From the NCBI GenBank assembly GCA_022782405.1, contig JALFNK010000008.1, positions 149,554 to 213,553 of the forward strand: a stretch of DNA of 64,000 bases. The letters run 5' to 3'. Positions 8,695 to 18,241 of the stretch are shown piece after piece (within the stretch, counting starts at the first letter, position 1; each line of letters opens with the position of its first letter). Under the pieces are notes generated by a model, which saw only the letters and a program-made list of their open reading frames with translations, was not told the DNA's origin and did no database searches. The translations under genes and the position numbers were made by a program. Source of the stretch: Alistipes sp. Lineage in GTDB: Bacteria > Bacteroidota > Bacteroidia > Bacteroidales > Rikenellaceae.

Positions 8695-11600
8695 ATGAAA
8701 GAGTTTTTCTCCAGACTCAGAGATTCTCTGGCAGCGAAGACGTGTCTATGGACACTGATCCTGCTGCTGGGGGGGGGTGGCTCGGCTTTCGCCCAGTCCA
8801 CCGTCAAAGGTACGGTTACCGATGAACAGGGCAACCCGCTCGTCGGTGTAACCGTCGTGGTCGTGAACACGACTACGGGAACCACCACCGATGCCAAGGG
8901 AGCGTACGAGATCGCCGTGCCGAAGGGCGCGTCGCTCGACTTCTCCTACATCGGAATGACTACGCAGCGCGTCGCTATCGCCGGCGGACAGACAACGCTC
9001 GACATCACGCTGAAGGAGGATTCGGCACGTCTGGACGAGGTCGTGGTCATCGGTTACGGCTCGCAGCGCCGCGCCGACGTTACGGCCGCCGTCTCGCAGA
9101 TCGACGGCAAGGAGCTCCAGAAGATGCCCATGACGAACCTCTCGCAGGGCCTTACGGGACGTCTTCCGGGTCTGATCTCCGTGCAGAACTCCGGACAGCC
9201 CGGTCAGGACCAGGCCAGCATGACCATCCGCGGCGCCAAGTCGGGAATCCTCTACATCGTCGACGGCGTGCAGCGCTCGATCAACGACATCGATCCCAAC
9301 GACGTGGAGTCCGTCTCGCTGCTCAAGGACGGCGCCGCCGTAGCCGTCTACGGTCTGGAGGCCGCCGGCGGTGTAATGATCGTTACGACCAAAAAGGGCA
9401 AGCAGGGTTCCATGAACCTCACCTACAAGGGTTCGTACGGCGCCTCGTTCAACACCTCCTACCCCGAGTTCCTCGACGGCCCGAGCTACGCATACTGGTA
9501 CAACAAGGCCCTCGAGCTGGACGGACAGGAGCCCATCTTCACCTCGCAGCATGTACAGATGATGCGCGAGGGGAAAAACGGCTGGGGAAACACCAACTGG
9601 ATCGACGAGATCTTCGGAACGGGTACCACCCAGCAGCACAGCGTTACCTCGACGGGCGGCAGCGAGCGTTTCAACTACTTCGCCTCGCTCGGCTACATGG
9701 ATCAGACGGGTAACATCAAGAACTTCAACTACGACCGCTACAACCTGCGTACGAACATCGAGGCAAAGATCGCCAAGAGCCTGACCTTCACGCTCGGCGT
9801 CGCAGGACATGTCGGCGATCAGAAGTCTCCGGGCTTCGCCGCCGGCGGCACCTCGGGAACGAGCGTGTCGAGCGCCCCGTGGCTCTCGGTCGCCGAGCAG
9901 GCCGCCTATGCACACCCCTACCTGCCGAAGACCTACGAAGGCATGCCCACGGCCAGCCAGAACGACTACGGAAACACGATCAACCCGATCGCGGCCACCG
10001 AGTTGTCGGGCTACTCCAAGTCGCAGACCATTGCCGTGCAGACCAACGCCGCCCTGCAGTGGGACCTCCCGTGGGTTGAGGGTCTCTCGCTGAAGGTCAT
10101 GGGCGCCTACGACCGCAGCGCCACGACCTCCAAGATCCTGAGCACGCCCTACTTCGTGATGCTGGCCAGTCTGCCCAACTCGACCACTTCGGAGATCACC
10201 TACTCCAAGGCTTCGGACCCGCGCAACAATGCCAACGTCTCCACCGGAAAGAAGACCAACAACCTCACCGAAGGCTATACGCAGTGGCGCCGCATCACCT
10301 CGCAGGCAAGCATCAACTACAGCAACACCTTCGCCGAGAAACACAAGGTGGATCTGCTCGCCCTGCTCGAGACGCGCGACTACAAGACCAACGCCTTCTC
10401 CGCCGCGGGCAAGGACATCCCCTTCGCACAGCTTCCCGAACTGGGCTTCGCCACGAGTCCGGCCGACGATCCGATCAGCGGTTCGAGCAACGCCTCGCGC
10501 AAGGTCGGATTCGTATTCCGCGCCCAGTACAACTATGCGGACAAGTATCTGGCCGAGTTCTCGGGCCGTTACGACGGTTCGTACAAGTTCATCGGCAACA
10601 TCTCGGGCCGCCGCTGGGGTTTCTTCCCCTCCGTATCGCTCGGTTGGCGCATGTCCGAAGAGGGCTTCTTCGAGCCCCTGCGCAAGGCCGTGGACAACTT
10701 CAAGGTGCGGGCTTCGTTCGGCTCGCTCGGCGATGACACGGGATCGGCCGCCTATGCCTTCCTGAGCACCTTCACCAATGTCAGCAGCGCACCGAGCGTC
10801 GTCTTCGGCGGCGTGGGACAGAACGGCATCATGACCTCGCTCGTGGCCAACGAGCTGCTCACCTGGGAGCGCAACTACTCCTACAACGTCGGCTTCGACC
10901 TGGCCATGTGGAACGGCAAGCTCGGCATCGAGTTCGACGCCTTCTACAACTACATCTTCGATATCCTGGGCGCCAACTCCGGCAAACCCGCCTCGATGGG
11001 CGGATACTATCCGACCTATGTGAACAACAACGCACAGGACGTCCGCGGTATCGACGTGAAACTCACGCACCGCAACCGCATCGGCAATGATTTCCAGTAC
11101 GGCGTTACGGTCAATCTGACCTGGGCCAAGGACCGCTGGATCCGCTACCAGGACAGCCCCAACACCCCGGACTACGCCAAGCAGACGGGCAAGAGCCGCT
11201 ACATGACCATGGGATTCATCGCCGACGGGCTCTTCCAGAGCGAGGAGGAGATCGACCACTCGCCGTGGATCTCCGGATCGCGTCCGCGCGTGGGCGACAT
11301 CAAGTACAAGGACCTCAACGGCGACGGCGCCATCACCTATGACCAGGACCGCGCCTACATCGGCCGCGGACAGCGCCCGCAGCTCAACGGAAGTATCAAC
11401 CTCAACGCCTCGTGGAAGGGCATCGAGTTCGACGTGCTCTTCGTCGGTGCGGCCATCTGCGACGTCTCGCTGACGGGCACCTACTACAACTGGAACGAGG
11501 ACAACACGATCTTCACGCGTCCGTTCAAGGCCGGCGCCAACTCGCCGCGCTACCTCGTGGAGAAGGCCTGGACGTACGACAACCCCGACGCCGAATACCC

Positions 11601-11886
11601 GCGTCTGTCGCTCAACCCGCCCAACACGAACAACGCCTACGCCTCGTCGTTCTGGTACCGCGACGGCAAGTACCTGCGTCTGAAGTCCATCCACCTGGGT
11701 TATACGCTGCCCAAGTCGTGGACCGACAAGCTGCGCATCCAGAAGATCAAGGTTTATGTCGAGGGCAACAACCTGCTCACCTGGTCGGGACTGCCCGAAG
11801 GCATCGACCCCGAGTGGCCCGCCGTAACGAACGGCTACTATCCGCAACAGCGCACGGTAGTCGGAGGTCTCGAAATTTCGTTCTAA
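8695..11886 (+). CDS. SusC/RagA-family TonB-dependent outer-membrane transporter
   Basis: This 1063-residue protein would import oligosaccharides across the outer membrane together with the SusD protein encoded 18 bases downstream. A signal peptide ends SAFAQ-S near residue 34. A carboxypeptidase-like domain follows (about 36-110; VKGTVTDEQGNPLVGVTV). The SusC-type linker LDEVVVIGYGSQRR comes next, then the plug (about 125-235; SQGLTGRLPGLISVQNSG, TIRGAKSGILYIVDGVQR, VYGLEAAGGVMIVTTKKG). The rest is beta-barrel ending GLEISF, the usual C-terminal aromatic. Length and order are standard for SusC. The plug has a single clear loop, ILYIVDGVQ, typical of the family. The preceding A-rich, SD-less context is usual for the phylum. 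Confidence 0.96.
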   Translation: MKEFFSRLRDSLAAKTCLWTLILLLGGGGSAFAQSTVKGTVTDEQGNPLVGVTVVVVNTTTGTTTDAKGAYEIAVPKGASLDFSYIGMTTQRVAIAGGQTTLDITLKEDSARLDEVVVIGYGSQRRADVTAAVSQIDGKELQKMPMTNLSQGLTGRLPGLISVQNSGQPGQDQASMTIRGAKSGILYIVDGVQRSINDIDPNDVESVSLLKDGAAVAVYGLEAAGGVMIVTTKKGKQGSMNLTYKGSYGASFNTSYPEFLDGPSYAYWYNKALELDGQEPIFTSQHVQMMREGKNGWGNTNWIDEIFGTGTTQQHSVTSTGGSERFNYFASLGYMDQTGNIKNFNYDRYNLRTNIEAKIAKSLTFTLGVAGHVGDQKSPGFAAGGTSGTSVSSAPWLSVAEQAAYAHPYLPKTYEGMPTASQNDYGNTINPIAATELSGYSKSQTIAVQTNAALQWDLPWVEGLSLKVMGAYDRSATTSKILSTPYFVMLASLPNSTTSEITYSKASDPRNNANVSTGKKTNNLTEGYTQWRRITSQASINYSNTFAEKHKVDLLALLETRDYKTNAFSAAGKDIPFAQLPELGFATSPADDPISGSSNASRKVGFVFRAQYNYADKYLAEFSGRYDGSYKFIGNISGRRWGFFPSVSLGWRMSEEGFFEPLRKAVDNFKVRASFGSLGDDTGSAAYAFLSTFTNVSSAPSVVFGGVGQNGIMTSLVANELLTWERNYSYNVGFDLAMWNGKLGIEFDAFYNYIFDILGANSGKPASMGGYYPTYVNNNAQDVRGIDVKLTHRNRIGNDFQYGVTVNLTWAKDRWIRYQDSPNTPDYAKQTGKSRYMTMGFIADGLFQSEEEIDHSPWISGSRPRVGDIKYKDLNGDGAITYDQDRAYIGRGQRPQLNGSINLNASWKGIEFDVLFVGAAICDVSLTGTYYNWNEDNTIFTRPFKAGANSPRYLVEKAWTYDNPDAEYPRLSLNPPNTNNAYASSFWYRDGKYLRLKSIHLGYTLPKSWTDKLRIQKIKVYVEGNNLLTWSGLPEGIDPEWPAVTNGYYPQQRTVVGGLEISF

Positions 11887-11904
11887 CCGGAAAAAGCAAG
11901 ATCC

Positions 11905-13566
11905 ATGAAAAAGAAAATCATACATATCGCACTACTGGCTGCGACGGTCGCCATGACGGGCTGCAACGACTGGCTCGACATGAGCCCGACGGACAAGGTC
12001 TCGGAAAAGATCGTCTGGAGCGATCCGACCTACGTTACCCAGTACATCAACGGATTCTATCCCTACATCTCCCGCTACGGCAGCTTCGAGACGGGAGACT
12101 GCCAGGTGGGTCTGACCGAAGGTCTGACCGAGACGCTCAAGTTCGGTTCGCCGACGCCCGGCACGAATGTCGGATTCGCCAACATCATCGCCTTCGCCGA
12201 GGGCGGTCTGGCAGCCCCCACGGCCGCCTTCCACTTCGGGGCATGGGATGCCACCTATGAGCGCATCCGCCGCGTCAATGAGTTCCTCTACGGGCTCAAG
12301 AAATACGGAGGCAACTTCGACGAGACCACGCGCACGCGTTTCGAGGCCGAGGCCCGTTTCTTCCGCGGCTACCTCTACTTCCAGCTCATCAAGCGTACGC
12401 CCGAGGTGATCCTCTATGACGAGGATCTGCTCAAGATCACCGAGAACAAGGCCCTCTCGACCGAAGAGGAGGGCTGGAACATGGTCGAAAAGGACCTTGA
12501 GTTCGCCGGCAAGAACCTCCCGCCCAAATGGGACAACGAGCCCGGACGCGTTACCTCGGGTGCCGCCTACGCCATGCTCTCGCGTGCGATGCTCTATGCC
12601 AAACGCTGGCAGTCGGCCCGCAACGCCGCCGAGGAGGTCTTCAAGCTCGACTACGAGCTCATGCCCGGCACAACGGCCGAGGATTATGCCAAGGCCTTCA
12701 CCTCGATGACCGACGGAAATACCGAGTCGATCCTCGAATACAACTACCTCGTGGGCGGTCCGAACCACTCTTGGGACCAGCTCTTCATGCCCGGCGGCGA
12801 CAACACGACGATGGGCGGACGCGCCACCCCGACGCAGGAGATGGTCGAGTCGTACGAGCTGGCGACGACGGGCGGATTCCCCGACTGGACGCCCTGGCAC
12901 AACACGACGACCGGGACCACCGATACGCCTCCCTACGAGCAGCTCGAGCCCCGGTTCCACGCTTCGGTGCTCTACAACGGCTGCACCTGGAAGGGTCGTA
13001 CGCTCGAGCCCTATGTAAACGGCAAGGACGGCTATGCGGTCTATGACGACGGTTCGGCCCTCAACGGGCGCTCGACGACGGGCTACTACCTGCGCAAGAT
13101 GCTCAATGAAGACTATACCGACTATTCGACGGCCTGCACGCAGCCCTGGATCGCCATCCGCCTGGCCGAGGTGATTCTCAACCACGCCGAGGCCTGCTAC
13201 ATGCTCAACGACAACAGCTCGGCGAACGAGGACGTGCGCCGGATCCGCACTCGCGTGGGACTTCCCTACACGAACAAGTCGGGCGAGGAGCTCATGGCAG
13301 CCATCCGTCAGGAGCGCAAGATCGAACTCTACTGCGAGGGACACCTCTACTGGGACATGCGCCGCTGGCAGCTCGCCCACACGGCCTACACCGGCATGCG
13401 CGTGCACGGTCTGAAGATCGAGAAGCAGGGAGCCACATTCATCTACACCTATGTGGACTGCGACCGCCAGGACCGGCTCTTCGAGAAGAAACTCTACCGC
13501 ATTCCGCTTCCCGAAACCGAGTTGAGCAACAACAGCGCGGTCAAACAGTTCCCCGAATGGCTATAA
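11905..13566 (+). CDS. SusD/RagB-family glycan-binding surface lipoprotein
   Basis: This 553-residue lipoprotein (AMTGC, Cys20) begins the mature chain with NDWLDMSPTDKVSEKIVWSD, the SusD N-terminal signature. It has TPR-like helices (FRGYLYFQLIKRTPEVIL; ALSRAMLYAKRWQSARNAAEEV) and the C-terminal SusD block RLAEVILNHAEACYMLN...VRRIRTRVGLP...IRQERKIELYCEGHLYWDMRRW. It should cap the SusC barrel and bind the target glycan. Its position directly after susC, 18 bases away, is canonical. The ligand cannot be read from the sequence. Confidence 0.96.
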   Translation: MKKKIIHIALLAATVAMTGCNDWLDMSPTDKVSEKIVWSDPTYVTQYINGFYPYISRYGSFETGDCQVGLTEGLTETLKFGSPTPGTNVGFANIIAFAEGGLAAPTAAFHFGAWDATYERIRRVNEFLYGLKKYGGNFDETTRTRFEAEARFFRGYLYFQLIKRTPEVILYDEDLLKITENKALSTEEEGWNMVEKDLEFAGKNLPPKWDNEPGRVTSGAAYAMLSRAMLYAKRWQSARNAAEEVFKLDYELMPGTTAEDYAKAFTSMTDGNTESILEYNYLVGGPNHSWDQLFMPGGDNTTMGGRATPTQEMVESYELATTGGFPDWTPWHNTTTGTTDTPPYEQLEPRFHASVLYNGCTWKGRTLEPYVNGKDGYAVYDDGSALNGRSTTGYYLRKMLNEDYTDYSTACTQPWIAIRLAEVILNHAEACYMLNDNSSANEDVRRIRTRVGLPYTNKSGEELMAAIRQERKIELYCEGHLYWDMRRWQLAHTAYTGMRVHGLKIEKQGATFIYTYVDCDRQDRLFEKKLYRIPLPETELSNNSAVKQFPEWL

Positions 13567-13587
13567 CCGTTAAAAGAAACCGACATC

Positions 13588-15252
13588 ATGAAAAATAACA
13601 TCACATTGTTCGCAATGGCGGCGCTGCTCGGTCTGGGCGGCTGCCATGAGCCGGATGAACTGACCCCCTCGGGCGTAGGACAGGGGTTGAACAGCGTCTC
13701 GGCACAGTTCGCTACCGGGGAGTACAAGAACGACCCGATGGCGAAGTTCACGGCGACGCCCACCGAAGGTCAGGAGCGTATCGTCATCGACATTCCCTAC
13801 TACTATCCCGAGAACTCCACGAACACCACCTCGATCACCGAGATGCGCGTTACGGCCAACCTGGACGACAACTGCTTCATCACCCCGATGCTCGGAACGC
13901 TCGACCTGACCGAGGAACACTGGTTCACGCTGACGCGCGCCGACGGCACGAAGTCGAAGTTCTGCATCACGGGCAACATCAAGAAGTCGGACAAGTGCGA
14001 GATCATCTCCTTCGCCACCGACGAGCCGGCGATCCAGGGTGTCGTGGACAACGACAACAACACGATTGCGCTGATCTCGGCCGACGATCTCTCGTCGGTA
14101 ACGGCACAGGTGAGCCTCTCGCCCCACGCCACGATCTCGCCCGACCCGACGCAGGTGCACAACTACGAGGGTGAGGGTGTGAAGTTCACCGTAACTGCCC
14201 ACGACGGCCAGACCAAGCGGGTCTACACGGTCAGCAAGCAGATTCCGCCGAAGATCAAGTACGGATGGCGGACCGGCAGCGAGAAGGAGATCTGGAAGAA
14301 TGTCTCGATCGACAAGCTGGGAATCGTCAATGCCAGCGGCATGAACTACTCGCTGGCCGCCTCGGGCAACCGTCTGATCCTCTCGACGGGTGCCGACAAA
14401 TACCTCTTCAACCGTGCCACGGGTGACTACATCGGCAAGCACGACATGAAGGGCGTTGCGGCCAACGGCGGCATGACGTCGGACGACGCCGGCAACATCC
14501 TCTACGCCACGACGGCCGACCCGGGTGCCGAGTTCAAGATCTACACCGCCGCCTCGACCGATGCCACCCCCACGGAGCTGCTCTCCTACACGAACGCCAC
14601 GGGCGCCTCGATGGGCAAGCACATCTCCGTACAGGGCGACGTGAAGGGCGATGCCGTCATCACGGCCGTGATCTACACCTGGAACGGCGCTGTCTGCAAG
14701 TTCGTTCGCTGGACCGTAACCGGAGGCGTTCCCTCGACACCCTCGATGGTCAGCGTAACGGGCGCCACGGCCGGCTGGAACGGCAACGGACATGCCGATG
14801 TCGAAGCCGCCTCGACCGATCCCGACGGCACCTACTTCATGACCTATTACTCGGCCAATGCGCTCTACCGCATCGACGGAGCAACGGGTACCGCCACCCA
14901 CTCGATCGGAACAGCTACCTGGGGAGCCAACTCGAACTACAACTGCGTGGACGTATGCAACTTCAACAACGCCACCTATGTAGCGATCTATACGGGCGCC
15001 CACTTCACCTACGGCGAGTTCAAGGCCTACATGTTCGATCTGACGACGCCCGACCAGATGTCGGGTCTGTGCGACACCTCGCCCTCGAGAGTCTTCACGT
15101 CGGAACAGTATGCTCCGACGGCCGGTGTGGTGAATGCCGCCAGCGACGTACTGATGGTCGCTTCGTCCGACGGGTACAAGATGAATCTGTACTACACGGA
15201 CGGAAACACCAACGCACTGGTCGCCTGGGAGTTCGACTGCATTGACAAATAA
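13588..15252 (+). CDS. Surface lipoprotein in the SusE/F position, DUF5018-like
   Basis: This 554-residue lipoprotein (GLGGC, Cys19) starts 21 bases after susD. Residues about 40-235 look like two Ig-type repeats (IVIDIPYYYPENS..., ISFATDEPAIQGVVDND..., VKFTVTAHDGQTKRVYTV), as in the DUF5018 surface proteins of PULs. From about 250 to the end there are repeated beta-strand units (ASGNRLILSTGADKYLFNR, MTSDDAGNILYATTAD, NALYRIDGATGTATHSIG, LMVASSDGYKMNLYYTDG) that read like a beta-propeller. No catalytic motif is evident. Context and layout suggest a cell-surface glycan-binding protein. The family name is a recollection from sequence look, not a search result. Confidence 0.65.
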   Translation: MKNNITLFAMAALLGLGGCHEPDELTPSGVGQGLNSVSAQFATGEYKNDPMAKFTATPTEGQERIVIDIPYYYPENSTNTTSITEMRVTANLDDNCFITPMLGTLDLTEEHWFTLTRADGTKSKFCITGNIKKSDKCEIISFATDEPAIQGVVDNDNNTIALISADDLSSVTAQVSLSPHATISPDPTQVHNYEGEGVKFTVTAHDGQTKRVYTVSKQIPPKIKYGWRTGSEKEIWKNVSIDKLGIVNASGMNYSLAASGNRLILSTGADKYLFNRATGDYIGKHDMKGVAANGGMTSDDAGNILYATTADPGAEFKIYTAASTDATPTELLSYTNATGASMGKHISVQGDVKGDAVITAVIYTWNGAVCKFVRWTVTGGVPSTPSMVSVTGATAGWNGNGHADVEAASTDPDGTYFMTYYSANALYRIDGATGTATHSIGTATWGANSNYNCVDVCNFNNATYVAIYTGAHFTYGEFKAYMFDLTTPDQMSGLCDTSPSRVFTSEQYAPTAGVVNAASDVLMVASSDGYKMNLYYTDGNTNALVAWEFDCIDK

Positions 15253-15266
15253 AACTCCCCCTTTTG

Positions 15267-15294
15267 CCGGTATCCCCCTGACCGGGGATACCGG
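15267..15294 (+). promoter_or_regulatory. Intercistronic stem-loop without U-tract
   Basis: An 11-bp perfect stem CCGGTATCCCC / GGGGATACCGG with a 6-base loop sits in the 69-base gap between the surface lipoprotein gene and hydrolase B. No T-run follows, so it is more likely an mRNA-stability, processing or partial attenuation element than a full terminator. Confidence 0.65.
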
Positions 15295-15321
15295 TCCTAA
15301 AACAATTCTGAAAACCGCAAC

Positions 15322-16713
15322 ATGAAAACAAACTTCAAATGGCTGGCGCTGGCCGCAGCAGCGCTGACACTCAATCTGGGAGCTGCCTCCTGCAGCTCGG
15401 AATCCAAGACCCCCGCCTGGGAGTGGGACGATCCGGAACCCGAACCGGAACCCGTCCCGGCAAGCGAAAAGCCCCGCTTCATCTGGGTCGATGCCGCCGC
15501 GAACTTTCCCGACTTCGCCAACAGCAAGGAGAACATCGCCCGCGACCTGGCCAAGGCCAAGGAGGCCGGATTTACGGACATCGTCGTCGATGTACGCCCC
15601 ACGACGGGCGACGTGCTCTTCCGTTCGGAGGTCGGCGATCCGGTGCAGTGGCTGGGCGCCTGGCTGCCGCAGGGCTACTCGAAGGTAGAACGCACGGCAA
15701 CGTGGGACTATCTGCAGGCCTTCATCGACGAGGGCCGCAAGCTCGGCCTCCGCATCCATGCGGCCTTCAACACCTTCCCGGGCGGCAACGCCTCGGCAAT
15801 CGGCAACGAGGGCGTGGTCTTCCGCGATGCGGAGAAGGCGAAGTGGGCCACGCAGCTCAACCTCGAAGGCGGCATCACGAGCATTCTCGACGCTCCGGAC
15901 TACAGCGCCAAATTCTTCAATCCGGTGCTCCCCGAGGTGCAGGAGTACCTCTGCTCGATGCTCGAGGAGCTCGCGGCCTATGAGGGTCTGGAGGGCATCT
16001 TCCTCGACCGCGGCCGCTTCGACGGCTTCACGAGCGACTTCTCGGACTACACCCGCAAGGAGTTCGAGAAGTACATCGGCGCGACGGTCGTAAACTTCCC
16101 CGCCGACATCCTGCCTGCCGGACACAAGTCGGGCCTCCCCGCAACGCAGCCCACCTACATGAAAAAATGGATGGAGTTCCGCGTGAAGGTCATCCATGAC
16201 TTCATGGCCAAGGCACGCGAGGCGGTCAAGAAGGTCAATCCCGACCTGAAGTTCGGCGTCTATGTCGGCGGATGGTATGCCGACTACTACGATGTCGGCG
16301 TAAACTGGGCCAGCCCGCGATACGACACCTCGGCCAAATACGCCTGGGCAACGGCCGAGTACAAGAACTACGGCTACGCCGACCTGATGGACCAGATGCT
16401 CATCGGTGCCTATGCGGCCCCGAACCGGATCTACGGCTCGACAGACTGGACGATGGAGGGTTTCTGCAGCCTGGCCATGGAGCGCACGATGGGCGACTGC
16501 CCGATGGTAGCCGGAGGCCCCGACGTCGGCAACTGGGACTATGAGGACCAGTTCTCGCAGGAGGAGGAGAACCAGGCCGTCAAGAACTCCGTCGCCGCCT
16601 GCATCAACGCCTGCGACGGCTATTTCCTCTTCGACATGATCCACCTGAAGAAGGCCGACCAGTGGTCCTATGCCAAGGCCGGCATCGATGCGGCAATCAG
16701 TGAGGAGAAGTAA
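15322..16713 (+). CDS. GHL10/DigH-like TIM-barrel glycoside hydrolase, lipoprotein (paralogue B)
   Basis: 463 residues. The lipoprotein signal ends GAASC (Cys24). An acidic Glu/Pro linker follows (EWDDPEPEPEPVPA), as often seen in surface-exposed Bacteroidetes lipoproteins. The barrel shares the key blocks of paralogues A and C: FIWVDAAAN, GFTDIVVDVRPTTGD, LEGIFLDRGRFDGFTSDFS, GVYVGGWYADYYDVGVNWAS and GYADLMDQM. It is the most divergent of the three, with extra loops (for example LPAGHKSGLPATQPTYMKK) and a different C-terminal half, so a different specificity is likely. The gene is flanked on both sides by stem-loops. Substrate unknown. Confidence 0.8.
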   Translation: MKTNFKWLALAAAALTLNLGAASCSSESKTPAWEWDDPEPEPEPVPASEKPRFIWVDAAANFPDFANSKENIARDLAKAKEAGFTDIVVDVRPTTGDVLFRSEVGDPVQWLGAWLPQGYSKVERTATWDYLQAFIDEGRKLGLRIHAAFNTFPGGNASAIGNEGVVFRDAEKAKWATQLNLEGGITSILDAPDYSAKFFNPVLPEVQEYLCSMLEELAAYEGLEGIFLDRGRFDGFTSDFSDYTRKEFEKYIGATVVNFPADILPAGHKSGLPATQPTYMKKWMEFRVKVIHDFMAKAREAVKKVNPDLKFGVYVGGWYADYYDVGVNWASPRYDTSAKYAWATAEYKNYGYADLMDQMLIGAYAAPNRIYGSTDWTMEGFCSLAMERTMGDCPMVAGGPDVGNWDYEDQFSQEEENQAVKNSVAACINACDGYFLFDMIHLKKADQWSYAKAGIDAAISEEK

Positions 16714-16742
16714 TCCGCATACTCCGAAATCAAACGGGCACA

Positions 16743-16777
16743 CTCCCGGAGCGGCACCGACAGGGCCGTTCCGGGAG
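16743..16777 (+). promoter_or_regulatory. Second intercistronic stem-loop without U-tract
   Basis: CTCCCGGA pairs with TCCGGGAG, and the inner GCGGC pairs with GCCGT (one wobble), giving a 13-bp stem with a 9-base loop. It lies in the 104-base gap after hydrolase B. No T-run follows, so read-through into the next gene is expected, perhaps at reduced level. Confidence 0.6.
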
Positions 16778-16817
16778 CCTGCTTGAAAATCCGAATCCCT
16801 GAAAACAGACGACTGAC

Positions 16818-18218
16818 ATGGAAAAACGGGCTCTTACGATCGACCTGCTGCGCGGAGTGGCCATCATCGGCATGGTCCTCTCGGGACAGATCCTCTGGAA
16901 TGCGGAGCTTCCCGCATGGATGTTCCACGCCCAGGTGCCGCCTCCGGAGTTCCGCTTCGACCCCACGGTGCCGGGAATCACCTGGGTCGATCTGGTCTTC
17001 CCCTTCTTCCTCTTCTCGATGGGCGCCGCCTTCCCGCTCGCCCTGCGCAAACGCCTCGATGCACGCCATGAATCGACGGGAAGCGTCGTAGGGACGATCC
17101 TGCGGCGGTGGGCGCTGCTGGCCGTTTTCGCCATCGCCCTGGCCAACCTCGCCGTCGAGGGAACCGGCATCCCGATGTGGGGCGCCGCACTGGTGCGCCT
17201 CGCGGGATGGGGCTGCTTCTGCCTGCTGTTCATGCGTTTCGAGCGCCTCTCGAAGCAGCAGAACCGCTGGGTCTGCCTCGCGGGCATCGTCCTGCTGACG
17301 GCGCTGCTGGCCGCCTGCCGCTGGATCTGGGATGCCCCCGTTACGGTCGAGCGCAGCAACATCATCATTCTCGTGCTGGCCAACATGGCCCTCTTCGGCA
17401 GCCTCGTCTGGCTCTTCACACGCGACCGCCTGCCGTTGCGCCTGGCCATCCTTGCGCTCTTCGCGGCCCTGCGCCTCGGAAGCCGCGTCGAGGGGTCATG
17501 GAACGAGACCCTGTGGGACGCCTCGCCGCTGCCGTGGCTCTTCCAGATCGACTTTCTGAAGTACCTCTGCATCATCATCCCCGGCACGATCGCCGGCGAT
17601 GCCATCCATGCCCGGATGTCGCGCCGCGAGACGGCAGCAGCCCCTGCGGCATCGGGGCGCGAGACGGCGCTGATGCTGCTTGCCGCGGCACTGATACCCC
17701 TCAACCTCTGGGGGTTGTTCTCACGCCACCTGACGGCCAACCTGCTGGCGAATCTCGCACTCTGCGCTGCGGGCGGATGGCTGCTCCACAGCCGCAAGGG
17801 AGGTCTCAAGGAGCCGCTGCACCGCACGCTCTTCGACTGGGGATGCCTCTGGCTCCTCATGGGTCTTGCCCTCGAGGCCTTCGAGGGCGGCATCAAGAAG
17901 GACCCGGCCACCTACAGCTACTTCTTCACAACCTCGGGACTCGCCTCGATGTTCCTCGTCGCCGCGGAGATCGCCCTGCGCCGCTTCCGCCTGCGCTGCG
18001 GCGTGCTCGTCCGCTGCGGACAGAACCCGATGATCGCCTACACGGCCGCGGCCTTTCTGATCACCCCCCTGCTGACGCTGCTGAACCTCACGCCGCTGCT
18101 GAACCGCCTCGGAGAGGTCTCGCCCTGGATGGGCGTCCTGCGCGGGGCAATCATGACGGCGGCCGTGGCACTCGTTACGGCGCTGTTCACCCGCCGCCGC
18201 ATCTTCTGGAGAAGCTGA
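16818..18218 (+). CDS. DUF5009/HGSNAT-like multi-spanning membrane acetyltransferase
   Basis: This 466-residue polytopic membrane protein has about 10-12 predicted hydrophobic spans. The N-terminus MEKRALTIDLLRGVAIIGMV is the classic start of the heparan-alpha-glucosaminide N-acetyltransferase family (DUF1624/DUF5009): R, then IDLLRG, then a membrane span. It is followed by PGITWVDLVFPFFLFSMGAAFPLALRKR, which is also characteristic. Family members move an acetyl group from cytosolic acetyl-CoA across the membrane onto a glycan amino or hydroxyl group. Here that would be a breakdown product of the glycan imported by SusCD. This is inferred from context; acetyl-donor and acceptor residues were not verified. 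The next gene starts 23 bases on, which supports co-transcription. Confidence 0.75.
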   Translation: MEKRALTIDLLRGVAIIGMVLSGQILWNAELPAWMFHAQVPPPEFRFDPTVPGITWVDLVFPFFLFSMGAAFPLALRKRLDARHESTGSVVGTILRRWALLAVFAIALANLAVEGTGIPMWGAALVRLAGWGCFCLLFMRFERLSKQQNRWVCLAGIVLLTALLAACRWIWDAPVTVERSNIIILVLANMALFGSLVWLFTRDRLPLRLAILALFAALRLGSRVEGSWNETLWDASPLPWLFQIDFLKYLCIIIPGTIAGDAIHARMSRRETAAAPAASGRETALMLLAAALIPLNLWGLFSRHLTANLLANLALCAAGGWLLHSRKGGLKEPLHRTLFDWGCLWLLMGLALEAFEGGIKKDPATYSYFFTTSGLASMFLVAAEIALRRFRLRCGVLVRCGQNPMIAYTAAAFLITPLLTLLNLTPLLNRLGEVSPWMGVLRGAIMTAAVALVTALFTRRRIFWRS

Positions 18219-18241
18219 CACACTCAAAAACAAGAACCGAT

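Noticed and set aside
8746..11925. Minus-strand frame of over 1000 codons opposite susC
   Set aside because: Antisense shadow. The susC reading has all family motifs and the antisense frame has none.
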